From: Mucilaginibacter paludis DSM 18603
GTDB taxonomy: Bacteria > Bacteroidota > Bacteroidia > Sphingobacteriales > Sphingobacteriaceae
Assembly (NCBI RefSeq): GCF_000166195.2
Contig: NZ_CM001403.1
Coordinates: 7,862,877-7,926,876 of the forward strand
Length of the DNA stretch: 64,000 nt
Reading direction: 5' to 3'
Shown here in pieces: positions 1 to 8,700 of this stretch; the first letter of the stretch is position 1; the number at the start of each line of letters is the position of its first letter. Position numbers and translations under genes: made by a program. The notes beneath the pieces were generated by a model. That model had not been told where the DNA came from. It saw only the letters and a program-made list of their open reading frames with translations, and did not search any database.

Positions 1-474
1 GGTATATCCGCTAATTATACCTTTACTCAATCGAAGGTAACTACCCCAAAACTGTCAAAAGTTTCAGCCGTTCCTATTTACGTGAACGAGACGAGGCCAT
101 TACAAGGCCAAGCCAAAAACATAGCAAACCTGTCGTTATTATTTAAGAGCAGCAAAATCGGTTTGGATATGCAATTGGCTTATGTATTTACAGGTGAGCG
201 CATAGCCCAGGTATCCAATTATGCAGATCTGGATGTATGGCAAAAGCAATACAACCAGGTTGACTTTTCTTTTGAGAAAGTCCTTATCAAAAAGCTGTCA
301 TTCTACGGAAAAGTCAACAACCTCACTAATGCTTCAAACCGACTATTTCTGAAACATTCGTCTACTGTAGGACAGGTGATACCTATCCCAGCCCAAGACA
401 ATGCTGAAGAAATATTAATTCAGAAAGATATCTACAAGGTATCATTCCTAACTGGTTTGAGATATAAATTTTAA
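1..474 (+). CDS. TonB-dependent outer-membrane receptor, C-terminal end (5' partial)
   Basis: The reading frame is open from base 1, so the start lies outside the window. About 157 residues are visible. They alternate polar and hydrophobic residues as in outer-membrane beta strands, contain the RPLQGQ and NNLTNASNR stretches usual near the end of TonB-dependent receptor barrels, and end in YKF, a terminal aromatic residue expected for barrel insertion. The role would be active import of a ligand across the outer membrane, driven by TonB/ExbBD. The ligand is unknown. The next gene, a beta-helix lipoprotein, begins 16 bases downstream and is probably its surface partner, in place of a SusD. It could be a SusC-type or an ordinary receptor; the missing N-terminus prevents a choice. 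Confidence 0.85.
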   Translation, partial: GISANYTFTQSKVTTPKLSKVSAVPIYVNETRPLQGQAKNIANLSLLFKSSKIGLDMQLAYVFTGERIAQVSNYADLDVWQKQYNQVDFSFEKVLIKKLSFYGKVNNLTNASNRLFLKHSSTVGQVIPIPAQDNAEEILIQKDIYKVSFLTGLRYKF

Positions 475-490
475 TGATTAACAACTAACA

Positions 491-1888
491 ATGAAAAATA
501 TTTTAACTGTTGCTTTTGCCGCCTTGGCAATGCTGTTTGCGGGATGTTCAAAATGGAACGGAGAACATCATGATATATCAACCTATGTATCTCCACCGGC
601 ACATCCGATAAGCGATGCCGCGCCATTGTGCGGCTCCATCAAGGGAACGATGTTAGCAGGCAAAACTTATATTTTGGGTTGCGATGTCACAATAAATGCC
701 GGTGATACCTTGATTATCCAGCCCGGAGTAACAATATACGCAGATCGTACGGCGAAATCAGGGGTCATTGTTCAGGGTACGCTGCTGAGTTTGGGAACAA
801 GAACCAATCCTATCACATTTACGGTGAAGGGCGTTAAAAAAACCGACGCGGTTGGCGTTAATTCCGTAACCGATTCTGCTTACTATGGATTTTGGAAGGG
901 AATTATGGGTGGCCCAAGTTGTCCGTTGATGGTATTTAAATGGACACATATTGATTTTGCCGGAGCTGCTTATGGCACTGCTGGAGCTGCTGTGGGACAG
1001 GTTGCCAAGACTTCTTTTTCAATGCTTTTTCAAAATTATAAAGGTGTATTTGTTTTTGAGGACAGCTGGCTATATGGCGCTACAGATGATGCTATGCGCA
1101 TCTCCAACGGTAAGATAGCCGTGTTTAGAAGTACCTTTGAAAAATGCGGTCCTGCCGGAGGCGATTGCGTAAATGTTAAAGGGGGCACAGTTGGTACCAT
1201 GGCTTACAACTTTTTTATCGGCACAGCAACCAATGCCCAAAAAGCTTCAAATAAAGGCGCGCCGGTAGGATCTTCAGAAACTAATATCGTTATGTATAAT
1301 GGCACATTCGTTAGTTGTGGGTGGCGTTCTTCGGCCGATTTGAAAGGCGCTAACATTAATTACGAGGAAGGAGCAAGCGGGATGTTCTATAATAACGTGA
1401 ATGTGAATTGCCGCGTAGGTTTCCGCGTGGTTGGTAACCCGCCTGCCGATTTTGCCAATTTAAAGTATGGTTATAATTTCAATTATGGCGATAACTTGCA
1501 CTCTCTGCAAAACATCTATCCTTTGGGTAACAACACTCAACCGCAACCTACGGATATCCCTACCCCATCATCCTTTCTACCAGCAAACTATGCTTTAGGC
1601 GACCCAATTAGTGTCGCCAGTGTAACGCCCCTGATCGGAGCTAACAACCCGATGTTTGTCAACTTCCCGTTGCCTATCCCATCAGGAACTAATGCAATTG
1701 ACTACAGCGCCATTGGCAATTTCGATTTCCACCTCCAGGCAAGTTCGCCATTACGTGGAAAAGGTTATACTGCTGTTGTTCCCTTAATTGTTGTTCCCAT
1801 AGATCCCAATTATGGGCTGACTGAGGCAACGCCGCCTGGAGCAGACCTGGGCTGTTACCAGTTTAACGGTACAGGAAACCAACATTAA
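491..1888 (+). CDS. Right-handed beta-helix lipoprotein next to TonB receptor
   Basis: The 465-residue protein starts with a lipoprotein signal (MKNILTVAFAALAMLFAGC, lipid cysteine at residue 19). Residues of about 50-250 show repeated short strands with Gly/Asn turns (for example GDTLIIQPGVTIYADRT followed by GVIVQGTLLSLGT), the pattern of a right-handed parallel beta-helix. The C-terminus has a GADLGCYQ motif seen in many Bacteroidota beta-helix lipoproteins. No lyase or hydrolase signature is evident, so a binding or surface-display role is as likely as an enzyme. It lies 16 bases behind the TonB receptor gene and probably shares its transcript. A good hairpin terminator follows at 1901-1944. 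Function unknown. Confidence 0.8.
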   Translation: MKNILTVAFAALAMLFAGCSKWNGEHHDISTYVSPPAHPISDAAPLCGSIKGTMLAGKTYILGCDVTINAGDTLIIQPGVTIYADRTAKSGVIVQGTLLSLGTRTNPITFTVKGVKKTDAVGVNSVTDSAYYGFWKGIMGGPSCPLMVFKWTHIDFAGAAYGTAGAAVGQVAKTSFSMLFQNYKGVFVFEDSWLYGATDDAMRISNGKIAVFRSTFEKCGPAGGDCVNVKGGTVGTMAYNFFIGTATNAQKASNKGAPVGSSETNIVMYNGTFVSCGWRSSADLKGANINYEEGASGMFYNNVNVNCRVGFRVVGNPPADFANLKYGYNFNYGDNLHSLQNIYPLGNNTQPQPTDIPTPSSFLPANYALGDPISVASVTPLIGANNPMFVNFPLPIPSGTNAIDYSAIGNFDFHLQASSPLRGKGYTAVVPLIVVPIDPNYGLTEATPPGADLGCYQFNGTGNQH

Positions 1889-1900
1889 TTATAAGCACTT

Positions 1901-1944
1901 GGCCCAAAATGAGTTGCAACATAAAACTCATTTTGAGCCTTTTG
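1901..1944 (+). terminator. Hairpin terminator after beta-helix lipoprotein
   Basis: Arms at 1901-1915 and 1925-1939 pair over 15 bases with one mismatch around a 9-base loop, followed by TTTTG. It ends the TonB receptor/beta-helix transcript and separates it from the phosphatase-fold gene at 2033. Confidence 0.7.
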
Positions 1945-2032
1945 ATATCAAAGTGGCTTAGCGGGCAAATTTTAATTATCAAAAAGCAAGTATGATCATT
2001 TACCTACTCAACAATACTGACCAACAAATCAA

Positions 2033-3205
2033 ATGAAGTTACTTCACTCCATTTTAACAGGTCTCAGCCTTATTTTTTTATTGGGAGATTGTTCCAAATC
2101 CTCAACTAACAGTTCATCTGTAACAGCCGCTAAGTCTGCGACAAACACCACACCCCTGCCCAATACGGTGTATAAAACAGATACTTTAAAAGTAATGGCT
2201 TACAACGTACTTAACTTTGGCGACGGCTGCCAGGGCAATATCGCCGATCTGGATAATTATTTTAAAACTATTATTCAATATACGCAGCCTGATTTATTGA
2301 GTTGCGAAAAAATGAATGCTTTTTCGCTTTCAGCCACGGGAGCACTTAATTATGCTGCTGAGATTACTGACAATGTATTAAACGCCACTTTTGCCGGGCG
2401 ATACGCCTATGCTACCCCCACCAACTTTAGTAACGACAACAAAATGTCCGTCCTTTTTTACAACAGGCAAAAGCTGAGTTTTGTTAACGAGACAACCATT
2501 GTTAAAAATGTATCTGACTTTAATTTGTATAAGCTTTACTATAACGATCCTAATCTGGGCATCACTCACGATACAACCTTTTTGTACGTACTGGTGAATC
2601 ACACGCAATCGGGTAACTCGCCGAACGCCATTCGCGATCAGCAGGAAACACAGGAGATGCAGGCCCTGCGAAGTAAATTTGCTTATTTGCCAAACCTGAT
2701 CAACATGGGCGATTTTAACCAGCATAACAGCATCGAAGCCGGTTATCAAGCCATTATTAGCGCCGCAGATACGGGTACCCAGATGAGCGACCCGCCTTTT
2801 GGCGTAGATAAGGTTTTGCAATATCCTGCGGACTGGGATAACGACCCTGCCTCCTTCAAACCGTATTTAACCACGTCAACCCGGCTTTCTGCCAGTATCC
2901 CGAACACCTGCGGCACAAGCGGAGGCGCCAAATCCTGGTACGACCATATTTTAATATCGCCTTGGCTGGTTAAAGGGGCAAATTATATCCAATATATCCC
3001 CAATTCCTATCAAACTGTCGGCAATGACGGTCAACGCCTCGGCGTTGATGTGAATTCTACCACACCGGTAACCAATACGTCTACCCCAGCTAACGTTATC
3101 AATGCCTTGTTTAATTTTTCCAATAAATATCCCATTACCATCAGGTTGTTGGTTAAGGCTAACCGTACCGGCGGTAGTTTAAATGATCCGGCAGAAAAAA
3201 ATTAG
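2033..3205 (+). CDS. Endonuclease/exonuclease/phosphatase-fold secreted protein
   Basis: The 390-residue protein has an N-terminal hydrophobic signal ending in LLGDCSKSS. The cysteine at residue 20 suggests a lipoprotein, although Asp just before it is unusual for a lipobox. The EEP (DNase I-like) fold is supported by ordered motifs: MAYNVLNFG, the metal-ligand glutamate in LLSCEKM, VNHTQSG, GDFNQHNS and WYDHILIS. The last catalytic motif, normally SDH followed by a hydrophobic stretch, reads SNKYPITI here, so the usual catalytic Asp-His pair appears to be absent. Family members are secreted nucleases or phosphodiesterases; activity of this one is doubtful. The 3' third of the gene is duplicated at 5057-5448. 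Confidence 0.8.
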   Translation: MKLLHSILTGLSLIFLLGDCSKSSTNSSSVTAAKSATNTTPLPNTVYKTDTLKVMAYNVLNFGDGCQGNIADLDNYFKTIIQYTQPDLLSCEKMNAFSLSATGALNYAAEITDNVLNATFAGRYAYATPTNFSNDNKMSVLFYNRQKLSFVNETTIVKNVSDFNLYKLYYNDPNLGITHDTTFLYVLVNHTQSGNSPNAIRDQQETQEMQALRSKFAYLPNLINMGDFNQHNSIEAGYQAIISAADTGTQMSDPPFGVDKVLQYPADWDNDPASFKPYLTTSTRLSASIPNTCGTSGGAKSWYDHILISPWLVKGANYIQYIPNSYQTVGNDGQRLGVDVNSTTPVTNTSTPANVINALFNFSNKYPITIRLLVKANRTGGSLNDPAEKN

Positions 3206-3356
3206 GATAATATAGAAGTTTTATATTCTTGCAACCCCCGTGTTTAAATAGAGCTATATAATAATGTTAATAAATAATAAGCCTATGAATAAAATAACAG
3301 TAAATCAATAGCATTATAATTAATAAAATCAATCATATTACATCTTACTCTTAACC

Positions 3357-4967
3357 ATGAAAAACAAAATTACATTAAGAAAAACATTCTTTTTTTTGAG
3401 CTCTTTGTTGTTATTAACACCACTTGGGTGCAAAAAAGAAACAATTAAATCGTCGAATAATAAGTACGCTATCCCAAATACTATTTCGTCTTACGCAGTC
3501 ACGCCAGTTACTTTTGACTGGGAAACAGTAGATTGGATGCCAACACCTGCCGGCCAAGCCCAAATACCCCCACCATGGGTAGGTCAAGGAAGCATTACTT
3601 CTGTATACGGCATTGATGTTGCAAATGATCACAAAGCAGCCGATGGATGGATACTCGTATACAATACATTTGACGCCAATGCAAGCGGTAGCCTTACAAA
3701 TCCATATTTCATTCTATACAATACTTACAGAGGATTAATGAGAATATATTTATATACTACTACACCTTTCAATTATCCGTCAACTTATATTGTGGATGGA
3801 TTAAAAGTTGTATCAAACCACAGTTCTTCTATGCTTAATTTTTTAGGTACGGATATTGTTGATCCGGCTCAAAACCAGTTAAGTTTTTCACAAATTGAAC
3901 CTGCCCCTGCAGACGGATCACAGCCATTAGCCACAAACAAATGGTATATGCTACAGTACGAAATGGCTTACGACCCCCAGGTTACTACATTAGGCTATCA
4001 GGATATACAGCTAAGTTGGTTTACAAATTACAACAGTGTTAGTACTATATCATTAGGAGGAACAGAAACAGGCACTATAAAAACCGCCGTAGGAGCACCT
4101 TCCGACCCTCTAAATACAGCGCTGCAAAATGGAGGGGCTGTCGCAGGTAAGGCCGCTGTCAGTTTTATTGGCAGCCAAATACTAAATAACGTTTCACAAA
4201 CTGGTGACGTAAACAACAAAGTGGGATTGCCCAATGTTATCTTTACAAAAATTAAAGATGCTGTTTCTTCTGCATTAGGTGCTGCAACAGGAAACATACC
4301 CGGTGCGATAGTTGGTATATTTAGTGCCATAATTGGAGGCACAAGTAATAGTACGCCAACAATGAACTTAAATTTAAACTCTACTATTACATTAAAGGGT
4401 ACCCAAACAAGTAGCGGCTCATTCCCATCAAGCCCTACTTCTGTTTATGTACCAGGCTCAATTATAACTTCAAATGCCCAGAACTACATTCCACTTTACA
4501 ATCAACCTCTCGGAATGTTTAATTTGTCTGCCCGGCCAACGGTACAGATAAAACGGAATCATACACCTGATGGCCAAGGTTATTATACCACTACCTATAC
4601 TTTAACTACTGGTATGGATCAGATTCTTAAATTCAATCCGGCAGTAATTAATACTAGCTCCACGGGAGCGCATATTGCGAATATCAATGCACTTGTAGTA
4701 GCAATTCAGAATGCCGACCCTACTCCTTATTATGGCTTCCAGACTACTGGCAATTTGGAGCAGGTTGGTACATATACTGCGATTACACAAGCGTTAGATG
4801 ATGACGATGAGCCCGTTACCCTCCAATTGCAATTTCAAAGAGATTTAAACCCAAATCCACAAGTTGCTGTTAGAATATCTTTTGACGTGATTCCGAATAA
4901 TGGTGCTCCAAAATCGTCCATTATAAAAACATTTTGGGCGAACTCCAATATTCAGGATGCTTATTAG
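3357..4967 (+). CDS. Uncharacterised secreted lipoprotein
   Basis: I do not recognise this 536-residue protein. It begins with a lipoprotein signal (lipid cysteine in LTPLGCKKE, residue 25), so it is probably anchored in the outer membrane. Residues of about 260-330 are Gly/Ala/Ile-rich with a hydrophobic stretch (AATGNIPGAIVGIFSAIIGG) that could be amphipathic or membrane-interacting. The C-terminal third looks like beta-sandwich sequence. The gene and its flanks appear richer in A and T than the neighbours. It stands alone, ends at a strong hairpin (4994-5035), and lies between the full EEP gene and a broken 3' copy of it, which suggests it arrived by recombination. Confidence 0.75.
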   Translation: MKNKITLRKTFFFLSSLLLLTPLGCKKETIKSSNNKYAIPNTISSYAVTPVTFDWETVDWMPTPAGQAQIPPPWVGQGSITSVYGIDVANDHKAADGWILVYNTFDANASGSLTNPYFILYNTYRGLMRIYLYTTTPFNYPSTYIVDGLKVVSNHSSSMLNFLGTDIVDPAQNQLSFSQIEPAPADGSQPLATNKWYMLQYEMAYDPQVTTLGYQDIQLSWFTNYNSVSTISLGGTETGTIKTAVGAPSDPLNTALQNGGAVAGKAAVSFIGSQILNNVSQTGDVNNKVGLPNVIFTKIKDAVSSALGAATGNIPGAIVGIFSAIIGGTSNSTPTMNLNLNSTITLKGTQTSSGSFPSSPTSVYVPGSIITSNAQNYIPLYNQPLGMFNLSARPTVQIKRNHTPDGQGYYTTTYTLTTGMDQILKFNPAVINTSSTGAHIANINALVVAIQNADPTPYYGFQTTGNLEQVGTYTAITQALDDDDEPVTLQLQFQRDLNPNPQVAVRISFDVIPNNGAPKSSIIKTFWANSNIQDAY

Positions 4968-4993
4968 GTGTATGATATAAACACCTATTTAAT

Positions 4994-5035
4994 AATAATT
5001 CACTTGTTCTCATTTTTTGGAACAGGTGAATTATT
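4994..5035 (+). terminator. Hairpin terminator after AT-rich lipoprotein
   Basis: The arms AATAATTCACTTGTTC and GAACAGGTGAATTATT pair almost perfectly around a T-rich loop. This strong hairpin lies 26 bases after the stop codon. The duplicated EEP fragment begins about 20 bases further on. Confidence 0.75.
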
Positions 5036-5056
5036 TAAAGGGATCAGTCTGATTTT

Positions 5057-5448
5057 TTTTGCAATATCCCACGGACTGGGATAGCAACCCGGCCTCCTTC
5101 AAACCGTATTTAACCACATCAACCCGGCTGTCTGCCAGTATCCCGAACACCTGCGGCACAAGCGGAGGCGCCAAATCATGGTACGACCATATTTTTATAT
5201 CGCCCTGGCTGGTTAAAGGGGCAAATTATATCCAATACATTCCTAACTCTTATCAAACTGTCGGCAATGACGGTCAACGCCTTGGCGTTGATGTAAATGC
5301 AACCACGCCGGTGGTCAATACATCTGCACCGGCCAACGTTATCGATGCCTTGTTCAATTTTTCAAATAAATACCCGATCACTATCAAGTTGCTGGTTAAG
5401 GTTAACCGTACCGGCGGTAGTTTAGCTGACCCAGCTGAAAGAAATTGA
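5057..5448 (+). pseudogene. Duplicated 3' fragment of the EEP-fold gene
   Basis: This 129-codon open frame is nearly identical to the last third of the gene at 2033-3205, from the base corresponding to about 2815 to the stop. Homology starts abruptly at TTTTGCAATATCCC, right after a T run. The only start available is TTG at 5059, with no signal peptide. It keeps the WYDHI motif but lacks the N-terminal metal-binding motifs, so it cannot be an active EEP enzyme. Differences from the parent are few and mostly conservative or silent, meaning the copy is fairly recent or kept similar by gene conversion. It is most simply a remnant of a tandem duplication or a homology arm left by insertion of the 3357-4967 gene. 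Confidence 0.85.
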
Positions 5449-5754
5449 TATCAATAGTGTGTGATAAGGTTGGCACTTATCATACGCTATTTTACTTCTA
5501 TCTTATACGCGCCCCCCTAAAATACCTTTTCTGGGGCACTTCTCTCTCCTATCGCAGCGCGCCGTAGAATGGATATCAACAGTTACATTCTGTGCTCAAG
5601 CACTTTCGGCAATAGTCGTATTTATTTTCATTTATCTTAGGCAATTATCATAAAATGAACGTATAATTGACCTGTATAACCATATAAACTTATTCGTACT
5701 ACCTGATATACTTCCTCAAAATAAAGAAGTGGTCGTTATTGCTTAACTTAAATT
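5449..5754. other. Intergenic region before the sensor gene
   Basis: These 306 bases hold a short imperfect inverted repeat (5459-5468 with 5476-5485), a possible weak terminator of the EEP fragment. The rest is AT-rich and should contain the promoter of the sensor gene. I found no clear TAnnTTTG box, repeat or ORF in it. Confidence 0.5.
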
Positions 5755-8700
5755 ATGCCTGCTACAAAGGTTTTAACTATATGCGTTATTGCATTTTTTT
5801 TAAGCATGGCATTTTGCGCTGATGCTCAGTTAAAGTGCAAAATAGAACATTATTCTACTGAAGATGGCCTGTCGCACAACCGGATTATGTGCATGCTCAA
5901 AGACAGGGAGGGCTTTATGTGGTTTGGCACCTGGGATGGTTTAAACAGGTTTGACGGGCATAATTTTGTGGTTTATAAATCCAAACCCGGCGATACATCA
6001 AGCCTGCGCAACAACAGGATAGAAAATATTATTGAAGATAAGGCCGGTTTTTTATGGGTACAAGCTTATGATAACCGCGTATACAGGTTTGATAAAAAAA
6101 ACGGACAATTTTTGGCTATTGAGGCCGGCGCTCCTTTCAACAGGGGCTCCCAGCCCATTTTCACCAGGATGGAGTTATCAAAAAATGGGCGCATCTGGCT
6201 TATCACCAAAAAAGAAGGTATTTTTTTGATTGACGAACCCGACGCAGTACACCCACATTGTACCAGGTTTGCACAAGGGCTGGGCCGCAGCTTAAGTTTG
6301 CCATCAAATACCATTCAGTTTTTTCATCAGGATCAACAATCCAATGTTTGGATAAGCACAGCTAACGGCATCTGCCTTATTGCTAAAAACCGGTTCGGGA
6401 AATATACGAGCAGCACGCTTTCGGGCAGAAACGATTTAACCTGCGCCGAGGATACCAAAGATACCATTTGGCTGGGTACCAGGGCCGGAAGCTTAATTTA
6501 CATCCCCAAATCAACAAAACAATTTACGGAGTTAAAGTTAACGGACAACAGCATCAATCAACTGATCGTTTCCAAAAAAAATAATTGTGTTTACGCCACG
6601 TCTTCCGGCGCGCAAGTGATTAAAATACAACGATCAAACAGGGCTTTCAGCTTATTTACCATGCCGCAGGCGGGGCAATTTTTTTCTTTGTATGAGGATA
6701 AGCGCGGCTTGCTATGGCTTGAAGCAGACCGATACGGCATTGTAAAGTTTGATCCGGAGCGCAAATCATTCAAAGGATTCAATCAAAAAACGGACGCTTT
6801 TTTTGATCATTACGTTAAATTTTACCGAGTAATTGAGGATAACAACGGATCGGTATGGGTGAGTATGGATCATGGTGGCTTTGGATACTACAACCCTGTT
6901 ACCGATAATGTAGACTATTTTTACGACGAGCCGGGCTCTGGCAATCACTGGTTTTCAAATATTATTGTTTGCACTTATATGGACCCCGCCGGGGTATTGT
7001 GGTTAAATGCCGATGATAAAGGCCTGAATAAAATTGTTTTTCAGCGCAACGATTTCAACCAGAAACTTATTGTCACCAACACCGTCAACCGGTCTGATAA
7101 TGAAATACGTGGTTTATGTTATGATAGCCAAAACAGATTGTGGCTGGCATCCAAGTCGGGTAATTTATACATCTACAAAAACGACAAGCAAGTACCCGTA
7201 TCTTTTTTAAATACCCCAAAGGATGGCATAGGCGTAATTTATGCCATTTTGCAGGATAAAAAAGGCTGCGTATGGATAGGCACCCGCAGCAACGGCTTGT
7301 TCAGGGCTGTGCCGGTAAATGCACAACAAACAGCCTATCAATTAACTCATTTTGAAACCGGCAAGAATGATATTTTCAGCTTAAACAGCAACGTAATTTA
7401 TTCGCTGCTGGAGGATAGGCAAGGCCGTGTTTGGGTGGGTACCTACGAAAGCGGACTAAATTTAGTTGACGAGCAAAACGGGTGGATCAGATTTTTGAAC
7501 ATCAAAAACTGTTTTAAAAATTATCCAAAAAAATCGTTCCTGAAGATCCGGAATTTAAAAGAAGATGCTAAGGGAAATATCTGGCTGGCAACCACGGATG
7601 GATTGCTCATTGTTGATCCCGATCAATATCATATCGATCATTCGAGGTTTGCTGGTTTCAGCAAGATATCAGGCGACAGAACAAGTTTAAGTAAAAACGA
7701 TATCCAGTTTATTTACCGCGACTCCAAAGCTGCAATGTGGCTATGCACATCGGGCGGAGGCCTGGATAAAGCCATTGGCGATAATCCATTTAAAAAGCTG
7801 AATTTTAAAGTTTACACCACCGAAGATGGCTTAACAAGCGATTATGTTTTAAGCTGCGTTGAAGATAACGATAACAATTTGTGGCTGGCAACAGAGAACG
7901 GACTTTCTAAATTTAACCCGCAAAGCGACAAGTTCAGAAATTACGATTCGTACGATGGTCTCCCCAAAACAGGTTTCTCCGAATCATCGAGCCTGAAACT
8001 CCCTAACGGCAACCTGGTTTTTGGCGGCATTACCGGCTACGTATCCTTCAACCCGCGGAGCATCCTCAGCCCTAAAATTTTTGTTAATATGGCGTTCACC
8101 AATTTGCAGGTGAACAACAATGATATTTTTCCGGATCAAAGCGGCGGTATCCTGAAGCAAAACATTGATCAAACATCCGGCTTGCGGCTTCAGTACAACC
8201 AAAATATCATCGCGGTAGACTATGCGGTATTGGATTACCGGTTAACAAGCAAACAAAACTATGCTTATCGCCTGCTGGGTTTCGATAACCTTTGGCACGA
8301 CAACAAAGGGCAGCGGCGGGCTACTTATACTAACCTGCCACCGGGCGATTATAAGTTTGAAGTGAAGAGCACCGCGGCCGATCTTTATTTAAACACGCCC
8401 TATAAAAGTTTATCCATAACCATTTTACCGCCGCCGTGGTGTACCTGGTGGGCATACCTCATTTACATGGTCATCTTATCGATAGCAATAGCCATAGTAC
8501 GCCGCATTGCCTTGACCATGCTTAAACTCAGGCACCGGATAGCTGTTGAACAAAAGATGGCCGATTTAAAGGTAGGCTTCTTCACCAACGTATCGCACGA
8601 ACTGCGTACCCCCCTAACGTTGATACTGAACCCGATAGAAGAGATCTTCGATAAAGAAAAACTATCAGCTCAGGGCGTTGAGCACATCCACGTTGTGCGC

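Noticed and set aside
5059..5448. Independent small gene starting at TTG 5059
   Set aside because: No signal peptide, no start context, and near-identity to the 3' end of the EEP-fold gene show that it is a fragment.
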